Assembly (NCBI RefSeq): GCF_011290505.1
Contig: NZ_JAANPV010000001.1
Span: 62,001-126,000 of the forward strand
DNA length: 64,000 nt
Reading direction: 5' to 3'
Origin: Paenalcaligenes suwonensis
GTDB taxonomy: Bacteria > Pseudomonadota > Gammaproteobacteria > Burkholderiales > Burkholderiaceae_B
Positions within the stretch are counted from its first letter, which is position 1, and every line of letters starts with the position of its first letter. Under the pieces are notes generated by a model, which was given only the letters and a program-made list of their open reading frames with translations, ran no database searches and was not told where the DNA came from. Both the position numbers and the translations under genes were made by a program. Below are positions 53,026 through 61,634 of this stretch, piece by piece.

Positions 53026-54402
53026 ATGTCTATCGACACTGCCAGCCTGTTGGCTGACGAAGCCCGGTATTGTTCATTCGGCGATACCGTTCACTATGTT
53101 AATCCGCCAAAGATCTTTACAGGCTGCGAAGGCAGTTACATGTTTGATGACGCGGGTACCCCTTATTTAGATTTGCAGATGTGGTATTCAGCGGTGAACT
53201 TCGGTTACCGCAACCGTCGTCTGGAAGACGCAATGACTAAGCAGCTGAACACGCTGCCACAAATTGCTAGCCAATATCTGCACCCCACAAAAATCGAATT
53301 GGCCCGTGTGATTGCACAGGACGCCGAGAAAAAATGGGGCAGCCAAGGCCGTGTGCACTTCAACGTAGGTGGCGCACAAGCCATTGAAGACTCCCTGAAA
53401 ATTGTACGTAACGCCAGCGGCGGTAAAAGCCTGATGTTTGCGTTCGAGGGTGGCTATCACGGCCGTACCTTGGGGGCATCCAGCATTACGTCCAGCTACC
53501 GTTACCGTCGTCGTTACGGCCACTTTGGTGACCGTGCGCAGTTTATTCCTTTCCCCTACCCTTTCCGTCGCCCTAAAGGCATGACTGCGGAAGAGTATGC
53601 GGACTCCATCGTGCGCGATTTCGAACGTAAGTTTGAAAACGAATACCACGCGATTTGGGATCCTAAAACCAACCAGTGTGAATACGCGGCGTTCTACATT
53701 GAACCTATTCAAGGTACCGGTGGTTACGTGATTCCTCCTGCGAACTTCTTCACAGGCTTGAAACGCGTATTGGATGACCACGGCGTATTGCTGGTAGTAG
53801 ACGAAATTCAAATGGGTTTCTGGCGTACCGGTAAATTGTGGTCTGTGGAAAACTTTGGCATCAAACCAGACGTATTGGTATTTGCTAAAGCACTGACTAA
53901 CGGTTTGAACCCATTGTCCGGTTTGTGGGCTCGTGAAGAGCTGATCAACCCCACTGTGTTCCCTCCAGGTTCTACACACTCCACCTTTGCGTCTAACCCA
54001 TTGGGTACCGCCATTGGTCTGGAAGTGATGAAAATGACGCACGAAATGGACTTCGGTAAGCAAGTTTGTGACGCGGGTGCGTACTTCTTGGACGGTTTGC
54101 GTGACTTGCAGAAACGTCACCGTGAAATCGGCGATGTAGATGGTCTGGGTCTGGCATTGCGTGCAGAAATTTGTACCGAAGACGGCTTCACCCCCAACAA
54201 AGCCTTGTTGGACAAAATGGTGGATATCGGTCTGGAAGGCAATTTGGACTATCAGGGCAGCAAACGTGGTTTGGTGCTAGATGTGGGCGGGTACTACAAA
54301 AACGTCATTACTTTTGCTCCTTCACTGATGATTACGCGTGCTGAAATTGACGAAGCAATGGCCTTGCTGGATCAATTGATCACACGTGCAAAACAGGCCT
54401 AA
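53026..54402 (+). CDS. Class III PLP aminotransferase of unknown substrate
   Basis: PLP-dependent omega/acetylornithine-type aminotransferase, 458 residues from ATG 53026 (TTGGAGA upstream; the open frame extends to 52879 but without homology). Motifs: YLDLQMWYSAVNFGY (48-62), NVGGAQAIEDSLK (113-125), FEGGYHGRTLGASS (140-153), PLP-binding D259 in VVDEIQMGFWRTGK, Schiff-base K288 in FAKALTNGL. It is unlike argD in detail. Its stop overlaps the next start codon (TAATG), so it is translationally coupled to the GNAT-like and arginase-like genes. It probably forms or consumes an amine in an unassigned pathway. Confidence 0.83.
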   Translation: MSIDTASLLADEARYCSFGDTVHYVNPPKIFTGCEGSYMFDDAGTPYLDLQMWYSAVNFGYRNRRLEDAMTKQLNTLPQIASQYLHPTKIELARVIAQDAEKKWGSQGRVHFNVGGAQAIEDSLKIVRNASGGKSLMFAFEGGYHGRTLGASSITSSYRYRRRYGHFGDRAQFIPFPYPFRRPKGMTAEEYADSIVRDFERKFENEYHAIWDPKTNQCEYAAFYIEPIQGTGGYVIPPANFFTGLKRVLDDHGVLLVVDEIQMGFWRTGKLWSVENFGIKPDVLVFAKALTNGLNPLSGLWAREELINPTVFPPGSTHSTFASNPLGTAIGLEVMKMTHEMDFGKQVCDAGAYFLDGLRDLQKRHREIGDVDGLGLALRAEICTEDGFTPNKALLDKMVDIGLEGNLDYQGSKRGLVLDVGGYYKNVITFAPSLMITRAEIDEAMALLDQLITRAKQA

Positions 54403-55466
54403 TGCCACATTTGCCGTTATTGCGTAACGCGTTAGAACCGGCCGCTTTGCATGCATGTTTCCTCCGGCACCCGCCGGAGGGTTTTCATGTATTGGAAGGT
54501 GTGCCGGTTCCGGCGTTTGTAGCGCCCTTTGACTTGTTAACCACCGCCGATGACGACTTTAAAGCGCGTATCAAAGGTTTTGTGGGTTACAGCATGTGGT
54601 CGCGTTGGCTTACTATCCGTACTGCCTTTGTAGGGACTACGGTCAGTGAGTACGCGGTGTGGCCACCACAGTTGGGTGTGAAGGACGCTGTACACGCTTT
54701 ATTGAACGGGCCGTGTAAGGCACAAAAGCTCACCATCATCAAAGATCTTCCACAGCAGTCGCCCTTATTGTCGGATGACGATAATGCGTATGCGGATGCA
54801 TTGGTCGCTGCCTGTAAAGACGCTGGTTTTGTGCCAGTAGAAGGTCAGGCGTTGGCATACGTGCCTATTAATTTTGAGAGCACAGATGCCTATTTAGACC
54901 GTCTCCCTAAGGATGGACGGCGTTATTTGCGACGCAAGCTGCGTACACGTGAGCAAATAAAGGTGTCGCGTGTGTATACCGGACCAGCCTTCGAGGACGA
55001 CGCTAAAGTCGATGCTTACTACGCGTTGTACCAAGGTGTGTACGCACAAAGTGAAGTGCATTTCGATAAATTAACCCGTGCTTTTTTTGCGCAATTGCTG
55101 CGTGATCAGAGCAACGGCGGTATCGTATTTGAATACCGACACGCCGACACTCACGAGTTTTTGGGCTGGAACCTGTGCTTTGAGCATCAGGGCAAATTGG
55201 TGGATAAATACATAGGCTTGTCGTATCCCCTATCGCGGGAAATGAACCTGTATTTTGTGAGCTGGTTTGTGAATTTGGAGTATGCCTTGGAAAAAGGGCT
55301 TAGCCACTATGTAGCGGGCTGGACCGACCCCGGGGTGAAAGCGTTATTGGGTGCTACGTTTACGCCCACACGTCATATGGTGTATGTGCGTAATCCGGTG
55401 TTACGTGCATTGGCCAGACGTTTTGCCAATCGTTTTGAAAGTGATAGTCAATGGATCACGTCGTAA
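54402..55466 (+). CDS. GNAT/FemAB-like acyltransferase, unassigned
   Basis: A 354-residue cytosolic protein whose C-terminal half resembles a GNAT/FemAB fold (RRYLRRKLRTREQI, YYALYQGVYAQSEVHF, FLGWNLCFEHQGKLVDKYIGLSYP, then GWTDPGVKALLGATFTPTRH). FemAB-like enzymes transfer amino-acyl or acyl groups to amines, often in lipid or envelope precursors. Start ATG 54402 overlaps the aminotransferase stop; end overlaps the arginase-like gene by 16 bp, so the three are obligatorily coexpressed. A terminator-like hairpin lies within its first 27 codons, so a later start is possible. I do not recognise a named family. Confidence 0.72.
   Translation: MPHLPLLRNALEPAALHACFLRHPPEGFHVLEGVPVPAFVAPFDLLTTADDDFKARIKGFVGYSMWSRWLTIRTAFVGTTVSEYAVWPPQLGVKDAVHALLNGPCKAQKLTIIKDLPQQSPLLSDDDNAYADALVAACKDAGFVPVEGQALAYVPINFESTDAYLDRLPKDGRRYLRRKLRTREQIKVSRVYTGPAFEDDAKVDAYYALYQGVYAQSEVHFDKLTRAFFAQLLRDQSNGGIVFEYRHADTHEFLGWNLCFEHQGKLVDKYIGLSYPLSREMNLYFVSWFVNLEYALEKGLSHYVAGWTDPGVKALLGATFTPTRHMVYVRNPVLRALARRFANRFESDSQWITS
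54461..54485 (+). promoter_or_regulatory. Terminator-like hairpin inside the 5' end of the GNAT-like gene
   Basis: CCTCCGGC (54461-54468) / GCCGGAGG (54473-54480) with a 4-nt ACCC loop and then GTTTT. It is about 60 nt into the open frame, where a translating ribosome would mask it. It could act as an attenuator that lowers expression of the downstream genes when translation is uncoupled, or mark a mis-set gene start. Confidence 0.6.
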
Positions 55467-56377
55467 CTTCTTCTGAACATCGTTTTCCACTGGTACTGAA
55501 TACCGATGACTCCATCGGCACCCTAGAAAATGAGCAGCGTATTACGCTTTCCAACGCGTGGCGTGAAGCGGTGCGTTTTGGGTGCCGCCGCTCGGTGTGG
55601 GCGAAACGCATTGCCGAGATGGAAGCGTTAATGCCAACGTTTCAAGAACATGGCACGGTATTCATGGGCAGCGGTGATTTTCATCACTTAAGTTATGCGC
55701 TCATACAGCGTTGTATAGACGCGGGTGGCTACGATATGTTGCGCCCGTTGCAGGTAGTGATTTTGGATAATCACCCCGATAACATGCGTTTTCCTTGGGG
55801 CATTCATTGTGGCTCATGGGTGCAGCGCGTCGCGTTGTTGCCGGCGGTAGCCAAGGTGCATGTGGTGGGTATTACCTCGTCTGACTTGGGAGCTGCCCAT
55901 GCGTGGGAGCACAGGTTGGCGGCCTTATGCGCGGGTAAGCTTCATTACTGGAGCACCAAGGTAGATACGGGTTGGGCAAAACTCTTGGGCTTAGGCAGTT
56001 TTTTCCATGCCTTTGATACCGAAGATGCCATGGTGCAGGCCTTGTGCGACACCTTAGCCGAAGGGGATACTGACACTTATTTCAGTGTAGACAAAGACGC
56101 GTTTTCACCCGACGTAGTACGCACGAACTGGGACCAAGGTGAATTACGTACCCAGCACATGCAAGACATTGTGCAGGCGCTGCGTGGCCGTATTGTGGGT
56201 AGCGATGTGACGGGTGAAGTGTCTGTGTGGAATTACAGCACCCCATGGAAGCGTTGGTTAAGCACGGCCGATGGCCAAGATACGACGCAAGAAGATGCCG
56301 AACTGCCTCAATGGCAGGCCCACCAAACCAGCTTCAATCAACAGTTGTTGCAGATGCTGCAGGCGGCCCGCGTGTAA
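55451..56377 (+). CDS. Arginase/agmatinase-fold protein, unassigned
   Basis: A 308-residue protein with metal ligands of the arginase superfamily in order: GSGDFHH (73-79, His ligand), D106-N-H108-P-D110 in VILDNHPDN, and D214-x-D216 in YFSVDKDAFSP. That is the H/DxHxD/DxD set for a binuclear Mn2+ centre. The flanks differ from true arginases and agmatinases, so the substrate is probably another guanidino- or amide-bearing compound. 16-bp overlap with the GNAT-like gene. Last gene of the operon; 14 bp separate it from the convergent exporter operon. Confidence 0.75.
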   Translation: MDHVVTSSEHRFPLVLNTDDSIGTLENEQRITLSNAWREAVRFGCRRSVWAKRIAEMEALMPTFQEHGTVFMGSGDFHHLSYALIQRCIDAGGYDMLRPLQVVILDNHPDNMRFPWGIHCGSWVQRVALLPAVAKVHVVGITSSDLGAAHAWEHRLAALCAGKLHYWSTKVDTGWAKLLGLGSFFHAFDTEDAMVQALCDTLAEGDTDTYFSVDKDAFSPDVVRTNWDQGELRTQHMQDIVQALRGRIVGSDVTGEVSVWNYSTPWKRWLSTADGQDTTQEDAELPQWQAHQTSFNQQLLQMLQAARV

Positions 56378-56391
56378 TGGATGGCTAGTGT

Positions 56392-56781
56392 TTAGTCTGG
56401 CGTTTTAGCGGCCAATCGGGTTTCGCTAATGGCCAGACACACTATGCCGGCCAGAATAAAAATCGTGCCGGTAATTTGTGGCCAGCCTATGGTCTCACCA
56501 AAGAGCAGCGACGACACCACTAATACCGCCACAATTTCTAAGTGCGAAGCGGCAAAGGCAGGCCCAATAGGGGCATGTTTTAGCAGGGTCATCCAGGCAA
56601 AAAAGGTGCCTATATAGCCTAAAAATGCCCCGTAAATCCAGGGTTGACCAAACACGCGCCCAAACCAACTGGCGGTAAATTCCAGCGGTAAGGCATTGTT
56701 GCCAGCCATCTTAAAACTGACTTGTGCGAAGGTGTCTAAGGCCATTAAGACCAAGAAGCCAATCAAGTAAAAACGTTTCAT
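56392..56781 (-). CDS. Small SMR/EamA-type membrane protein (ArnF-like)
   Basis: A 129-residue membrane protein with four hydrophobic helices from ATG 56781 (AAGGAAC upstream). EamA/SMR half-unit: MALDTFAQVSFKMAGN at the start and PIGPAFAASHLEIVAVLVVSSLLFGETIGWPQ later, with the conserved Glu. Last gene of the exporter operon, paired with the next SMR protein in a 2:1 coding arrangement typical of ArnE/ArnF heterodimers that flip lipid-linked amino sugars. Multidrug SMR pumps are the alternative. Confidence 0.8.
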   Translation of the reverse strand: MKRFYLIGFLVLMALDTFAQVSFKMAGNNALPLEFTASWFGRVFGQPWIYGAFLGYIGTFFAWMTLLKHAPIGPAFAASHLEIVAVLVVSSLLFGETIGWPQITGTIFILAGIVCLAISETRLAAKTPD

Positions 56782-56791
56782 CTTGAGTTCC

Positions 56792-57160
56792 TTAGGCCTG
56801 CAAGCCCACGACGGCAACGCCAATGGAAATTAACACAATGCCGGTCACCCGCAGGGGGGTGAGTTGTTCGTTAAAGAACATGCGCCCTAAGATCATGATG
56901 ACCACCGTGTTAATAGAGCCTAGCAATACGCCGTTTGATAAGGGCACGAGCGACAAAAAGGCCAGCCACATCACAAATTCGACGATGTAGCAGCCTATGC
57001 CCACCCACAGCCAAGGGCGTTTGCACATCCAGCGCCAGCGTTCTAGGCCATCGCCGGCACGGGGGTCAGCCGCAGCGGCTTTAAGGGCTAATTGCCCGCC
57101 GCTATCTAAGATGATGTTGGTGGCCCACAGCAGTAGCACCAACGGTGATATAGACTCCAT
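56792..57160 (-). CDS. Small SMR/EamA-type membrane protein (ArnE-like)
   Basis: A 122-residue four-helix protein, LWATNIILDSGGQLALKAA at the N-terminus and SNGVLLGSINTVVIMILGRMFFNEQLTP later. Start overlaps the esterase stop by one base; 10 bp separate it from its partner SMR gene. Two unequal SMR subunits in tandem normally form a heterodimer in the inner membrane. Confidence 0.8.
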   Translation of the reverse strand: MESISPLVLLLWATNIILDSGGQLALKAAAADPRAGDGLERWRWMCKRPWLWVGIGCYIVEFVMWLAFLSLVPLSNGVLLGSINTVVIMILGRMFFNEQLTPLRVTGIVLISIGVAVVGLQA

Positions 57161-58110
57161 CAGTGCGTGCCTCCGGCGCGAACTTCTGCGCCGCTTTCAG
57201 TGATCGAGGCAATGAAATCAGCCGTTTTCGCAATCACCGTGCGACGTTCTCGGTCTATGGTGATCATGTGGTAGCTGTTATCTAGTAACAGTAGTTCTAC
57301 CGGTGCATTACGCACCCCTTTAACGATGGCGTAGGCGTTAGACACCGAGGCGATGTCATCGTGGCGCGCATGTATCACCAAGCAGGGGGCTTGTATGGCT
57401 TTCAGGTTTTTGAGCACAGAACGCGATAACGCTTGCATTTCAATGACGCACCACCATGGGTTACCGGGTAAGCCTGCTTCCGAGCTATCGCCCGAGTTCA
57501 TTTGCTCGACTACGCGTGCACGCAAGGCTTCGTCTTTAATACCGTAAGGCGGCTGTTCTAAGAACATGCTGTTGCGCCCTATTCCTAGTGCACGGAATAA
57601 GGGCAAAATGAAGGCAAGACGCGTGTGGGGAGGCATGCTCCACCCGTCGTGACGGAAGGTGGTAGACAGTGCCAAGACACCTGAAATTAAATCTGGACGG
57701 CGTTGTGCTAACGCCAGTGATAGCACGGCCCCCATAGACAGGCCGCCCACTACCACGCGGTCTACGCGGGCTGCCAAGCGGTCTGCGCCTGCAATGACGC
57801 TGTTTAACCAGTCTTGCCAGCAGGTGTTCACCAAGTCGTCTTGGGTACCGCAATGCCCGGCGAGTTGCACCGCATACACGGTGAAACCTTGGCGGTTTAA
57901 GCCACGAGCGAGTACGCGCATTTCGTTAGGCGTACCAGTTAAGCCATGTATTAACAGCACACCGGTGCGCGCACGTTCGTCTTTACCTTCTAGCAAGAAC
58001 TCGTGCGGGGTAATGGTGCACGATGCAGAGGCGGGTGTCACGGCACGCGCGTGCTCTGCTTCATCAGTAGCAATCAAGGTAGCAGGAAAGGTAGGGGCTA
58101 GGTTACTCAT
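57160..58110 (-). CDS. Alpha/beta hydrolase (carboxylesterase/monoacylglycerol-lipase type)
   Basis: A 316-residue serine hydrolase: oxyanion loop LLIHGLTGTPNEM (53-65), nucleophile S125 in GGLSMGAVL, acid in VIHARHDDIAS, catalytic His in LLDNSYHMITID. Resembles the Est30/monoacylglycerol-lipase group acting on short acyl esters. No signal peptide, so cytosolic. Overlaps the HAD gene by 4 bp (ATGA). In the cluster it might remove an acyl group or release a product from a carrier or lipid. Confidence 0.82.
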   Translation of the reverse strand: MSNLAPTFPATLIATDEAEHARAVTPASASCTITPHEFLLEGKDERARTGVLLIHGLTGTPNEMRVLARGLNRQGFTVYAVQLAGHCGTQDDLVNTCWQDWLNSVIAGADRLAARVDRVVVGGLSMGAVLSLALAQRRPDLISGVLALSTTFRHDGWSMPPHTRLAFILPLFRALGIGRNSMFLEQPPYGIKDEALRARVVEQMNSGDSSEAGLPGNPWWCVIEMQALSRSVLKNLKAIQAPCLVIHARHDDIASVSNAYAIVKGVRNAPVELLLLDNSYHMITIDRERRTVIAKTADFIASITESGAEVRAGGTH

Positions 58111-58826
58111 ACTGCAGGTTCCAGTGCCGTCCCAGAAAGTATGCCAGGCAATAATGCCAATGCTTCACGGAAATCCGTAAAGGGTACGTGGGCGATGCCG
58201 TGCTCACGGCAATAGTTAATCAGTTTGCCTTTGGCCAGCACCACATCGGCTTTGCCGGATACGCAGAAATCAGAGCTGCCGTCACCGATGTATAGCACTT
58301 TACGCCCAGCTTGATGGGTGGCTATGGCGTGTTGGCATTTGCAGTTGGCACTGGCACAGGTGGGTTGATTCCATGGCGTTTGCAGCGACCATCTCGCGTC
58401 TTGCTCGTACACCAAATGGTTGGCGATGACGGGCAAGTCGTTGATGCCTGCGCTGCGCAACATAGTGGTGATGGCATAGTCTAGACCGTCACTGACCACG
58501 AAAAATGGCAGGCCTTGGTGTTGGGCTGATTGCAGGAAGGCTGCAAAGCCCGGGTCTATGTGTAGTTGCGCTAAGCTGGCATCCAACTGTTCGGGGCTCA
58601 TCTCTAGCAGCGCGACTTGTTTCTGCATGCATTCTCTGGAGCCTATTTCGCCATTTTCCCACGCGTCTTCTAGGTCTTCCCAACCGGGTAGCCCGTAGCT
58701 ATTTAGCAGGCTGTCGGTGGTGTCTTTTAGGCTGATGGTGCCATCGAAGTCGCACTGTATCACCCACTCGGATGAGGGTTGAATGGCGTTGAGTGCAACG
58801 GTAGAAAGTAAAGGGTGATTATTCAT
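58107..58826 (-). CDS. HAD-superfamily phosphatase (MtnX/SerB-like)
   Basis: A 239-residue HAD-IB phosphatase from ATG 58826: nucleophile D26 and acid D28 in CDFDGTISLKD, Ser/Thr box FVVSDGLDYAI, Lys box KCQHAIATHQ/GRK, and motif IV YIGDGSSDFCVSGKADVVLAKG. Resembles 2-hydroxy-3-keto-5-methylthiopentenyl-1-phosphate phosphatase and phosphoserine phosphatases; it removes phosphate from a small metabolite. It overlaps the adaptor gene by 8 bp. The other methionine-salvage genes are absent, so an MtnX role is unlikely. Confidence 0.8.
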   Translation of the reverse strand: MNNHPLLSTVALNAIQPSSEWVIQCDFDGTISLKDTTDSLLNSYGLPGWEDLEDAWENGEIGSRECMQKQVALLEMSPEQLDASLAQLHIDPGFAAFLQSAQHQGLPFFVVSDGLDYAITTMLRSAGINDLPVIANHLVYEQDARWSLQTPWNQPTCASANCKCQHAIATHQAGRKVLYIGDGSSDFCVSGKADVVLAKGKLINYCREHGIAHVPFTDFREALALLPGILSGTALEPAV

Positions 58827-59742
58827 GAAAATTGACTCGTACATTCTGGCCAACGCGCACGTTCGCAGGCTCTTCAAATTCAAGTATGCATTCCACGACG
58901 CGGACGGGGCCGCGTTGCGCCTCTTCTTGTAGACGACCTTGGCGGTACACAGGACTGACGCGTATCACACGTGCTTGAGGTAGGGCGTTGCTGTCAGAGT
59001 CACTGTCCATATCTGACGTGATGGAGGCTTGCATGCCGGGGGCAATGTTGCCCACGTAGGCCGCGTTGAGCTCAGCACGCACAATCAGTGGGCGTGCAGG
59101 CAATAGCAGCATGGCTGGCGTATTGGCGCTGATGGCGGCACCGGGTTGGGCATGAATGCTGATGATTTCACCGGCTTCAGGGGCGGTAATAGAACGTTGT
59201 GCTAGCAGCGCTTTGGCCTGATTTAACCGCTGTAAGGCGACGTCCACTTCGGCTTGGGCAATGCGAGCATCGGCCTCCGCATCTTTGAGTTGCTGTTGAG
59301 CCGTATCGGATAATTGTGTTTGCACAGCACCCGCGCGAGCGGCTTGTTCTAGTCTAGAAGCGGCACGGCGTAGCTCGGGCAGTTTGGCAAGGCTGGCTTG
59401 TCTGCGTTCTTGCGCCAACTTCCATTCCGACTCGGCAACGGCGACAGCGGCAGTTTCGGTGGCTGTGGATAAGGTCAGTAAGCGTTGGTCTTTGGTGACT
59501 GATTCGCCTTCGCGTACGTTTAAGGCGCGCACTACCCCATCCGTGCTGGATGATAGGTTAATCAACCCACCTTCTACATCGACGGTGCCTCTGGCAACCG
59601 CAATTTTACGGCTGGATTCTTGTTGAGTGCCGGTAGCGGCTTGGGTGGATGCCGAGGTGCTGGTGTTGTCAGAGCATGCTGCCAACAGTAAAGAAGCAGC
59701 AGTAAGAATCACGCCACAACGCGTGCGTGTAAAAACAATCAT
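58819..59742 (-). CDS. HlyD/DevB-type periplasmic adaptor lipoprotein
   Basis: Membrane-fusion protein linking the inner-membrane ABC pump to an outer-membrane factor. 307 residues; lipobox LLAAC with C23, then barrel-sandwich halves (GTVDVEGGLINLSSSTDGVV; ITAPEAGEIISI) around a coiled coil rich in Ala/Gln/Glu (about 95-185). Overlaps the ATPase gene by 4 bp. Similar to DevB/MacA adaptors; the lipidated anchor and order with a separate permease favour DevBCA. Confidence 0.85.
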   Translation of the reverse strand: MIVFTRTRCGVILTAASLLLAACSDNTSTSASTQAATGTQQESSRKIAVARGTVDVEGGLINLSSSTDGVVRALNVREGESVTKDQRLLTLSTATETAAVAVAESEWKLAQERRQASLAKLPELRRAASRLEQAARAGAVQTQLSDTAQQQLKDAEADARIAQAEVDVALQRLNQAKALLAQRSITAPEAGEIISIHAQPGAAISANTPAMLLLPARPLIVRAELNAAYVGNIAPGMQASITSDMDSDSDSNALPQARVIRVSPVYRQGRLQEEAQRGPVRVVECILEFEEPANVRVGQNVRVNFHE

Positions 59743-60479
59743 GCAGTCACTCCTTCTGTACGGACATGCAGTCGCCGGTCGCTGCGTATCATGCCGTCTT
59801 CCATACCAATCACGCGATCAGCGTGGCGTACCAGACGAGGGTCATGGCTGACACATAGGACTGTAGCTTGGTGGGTAGAGGCAAAACGCTGCAGTATGTC
59901 CGCAACGCGTTGGCCATTTTCGGCATCCAACGCGCTAGTGGGTTCATCGGCAAACAAAAATTTTGGTTCTTTAGCAATAGCGCGAGCAATGGCCACGCGC
60001 TGCTTTTCCCCGCCTGATAACTGAGCAGGACGCATATGTGAACGGTGGGACAAACCCACACTTTCCAGTGCTTGCAGGGCGCGTTTGGCACTTTCCTTGT
60101 CGGACATGCCCAAATAGCCCAATGGCAATTGCACTTGTTCTTGTGCGGTTAATGCGGGAAAGAGATTAAAGCCCTGAAATACGAAACCAGTGTGGTGTAG
60201 CCTAAAGGTGTCCAGTTCGCTGCGTTTCATCTTGCTTAAGTCTTGGCCTAAGGCATGTGCTTCACCTGCATCGGGGTGCTGCAAGCCGGATAACAGCGAC
60301 AGCAGCGTGCTTTTACCGCAGCCCGACGGCCCAGAGATAAGGGTGAGTTCACCGGCATACACCGATAAGGACAGCGACCGCAGCACTTGTACTTGCACCA
60401 TGCCTGACAAAAAGGCTTTGCTAATGCGCAGGGCTTCTAGGGTAGGCTTGGTAGCCAATAAAGGGGTGGGCGTAGACAT
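59739..60479 (-). CDS. ABC exporter ATPase (LolD/MacB/DevA type)
   Basis: A 246-residue ATPase: Walker A GPSGCGKST (50-58), Q loop FVFQGFNLFPALTA, signature LSGGEKQRVAIARAI, Walker B FLFADEPTSALD, switch His in CVSHDPRLV. The LolD/MacB/DevA group drives FtsX-like permeases. Starts 18 bp after the permease stop and overlaps the adaptor gene. Confidence 0.9.
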   Translation of the reverse strand: MSTPTPLLATKPTLEALRISKAFLSGMVQVQVLRSLSLSVYAGELTLISGPSGCGKSTLLSLLSGLQHPDAGEAHALGQDLSKMKRSELDTFRLHHTGFVFQGFNLFPALTAQEQVQLPLGYLGMSDKESAKRALQALESVGLSHRSHMRPAQLSGGEKQRVAIARAIAKEPKFLFADEPTSALDAENGQRVADILQRFASTHQATVLCVSHDPRLVRHADRVIGMEDGMIRSDRRLHVRTEGVTA

Positions 60480-60497
60480 CCGTAGTGCTCCCTTATA

Positions 60498-61634
60498 TCA
60501 ACGCAGCAACAATGAAGGGTCTGTACGCATCAGGCTACGTATAGCCATGACGCTAGAAAACAGAGCCATCAAGCTGACCAAGGCTGCACAACCTATTGCC
60601 ACCAACGGTGTCATCGCAATAGGGACGTGATACACAGCAGCCAAACTGAGCAATGCCACGCTGACCATAGCTGCCAGCAGCATACCTATACCGCCTATCA
60701 AGCACGACTGCTCAATCACGACGCGAGCTAAGGCTCCGCGGCTAGCACCCAGAGCGTTTAGCGTGGCATATTCGCGCGCCGAGCCGGCCACCACAGCCGC
60801 AAAGGATTGGTTGGTAATGATGGCACCAACCAAACACACAATAATGGCCATAAACAGCACGGCCATACCGGCGCCGGTGTCTAGTAACCAGTACAACTGC
60901 GATTTGTACGCAAATTGTGGCGCTGTCCAGATTTCCACAGGCCCAAAGCTAGCTGCCTCGTTTTGCAAACGGGCTTGCACGGCTTTGGCATCCACCGTAG
61001 CGGGGGTTTTGGCTACATAGTAGGTGCTGCCATATTGGGCGCCATTACCGGCAATGTTACGGGCCGTGTCTAAGGAGCTGAGTACGTTCACCCCCCCTAA
61101 GCCGCGCAGGCCAGGTAACACACCCACAATGTGGACGGGGTGTGTATTGATCCATGCACGGCCGCCTTCGTGGGTGTCTAAGGTGTCCAGGTCAGCGGGG
61201 TCCACAATGACAGCACCCGGTTCGCGTAGTCGCGCGCGCAGGCCTTTGGACAGCAGCGATGAAAACATCATGGCGTCTTCACGCGTCGTAATACCCGATA
61301 AATACACCGATACGCTACCCGCTTGGCTGTGCTCAGAGCTCCATTCGCCATCTACCCACACATAGGGTTCTACGTCGCTGATGTCGGGGTCCATGCGCAA
61401 GAGCATTTCTACGTCTTGGTCTACACGTTGACCAAAGTTCACGCTTTGGGTGCCGGGGTAGCCCGCCCAAATGGTGGCCGAAGAGCTTTTTACATAAAGC
61501 GCCGACGCACCAAAAATACCCAGTACTAAGGCGGCTTGTACGACCAACAACACACCCGAAAAACAGACGGCCAGGATGACGGGTACAAAGCGTCGCCATT
61601 CGTAGATGAGGGTTTTACGCGCTAAAGGGATCAT
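60498..61634 (-). CDS. FtsX/DevC-like ABC exporter permease
   Basis: A 378-residue inner-membrane protein with one N-terminal helix (about 14-38), a periplasmic domain (about 45-235) and three C-terminal helices (about 240-360), the FtsX/MacB-type type VII fold. The short form without a fused ATPase and its N-terminal LIYEWRRFVPVILAV segment are reminiscent of DevC. Substrates leave through periplasmic HlyD and TolC-type partners rather than passing through the membrane. Overlaps the outer-membrane gene by 4 bp. Confidence 0.83.
   Translation of the reverse strand: MIPLARKTLIYEWRRFVPVILAVCFSGVLLVVQAALVLGIFGASALYVKSSSATIWAGYPGTQSVNFGQRVDQDVEMLLRMDPDISDVEPYVWVDGEWSSEHSQAGSVSVYLSGITTREDAMMFSSLLSKGLRARLREPGAVIVDPADLDTLDTHEGGRAWINTHPVHIVGVLPGLRGLGGVNVLSSLDTARNIAGNGAQYGSTYYVAKTPATVDAKAVQARLQNEAASFGPVEIWTAPQFAYKSQLYWLLDTGAGMAVLFMAIIVCLVGAIITNQSFAAVVAGSAREYATLNALGASRGALARVVIEQSCLIGGIGMLLAAMVSVALLSLAAVYHVPIAMTPLVAIGCAALVSLMALFSSVMAIRSLMRTDPSLLLR

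Noticed and set aside
53188-54120. Long open frame antisense to the class III aminotransferase
   Set aside because: Same reason: the plus strand carries clear PLP signatures, the minus frame none.
58107-58826. Methionine salvage (MtnX)
   Set aside because: The HAD protein is MtnX-like by sequence, but no mtnA, mtnB, mtnW or mtnD is in the window and the gene is coupled to an exporter.
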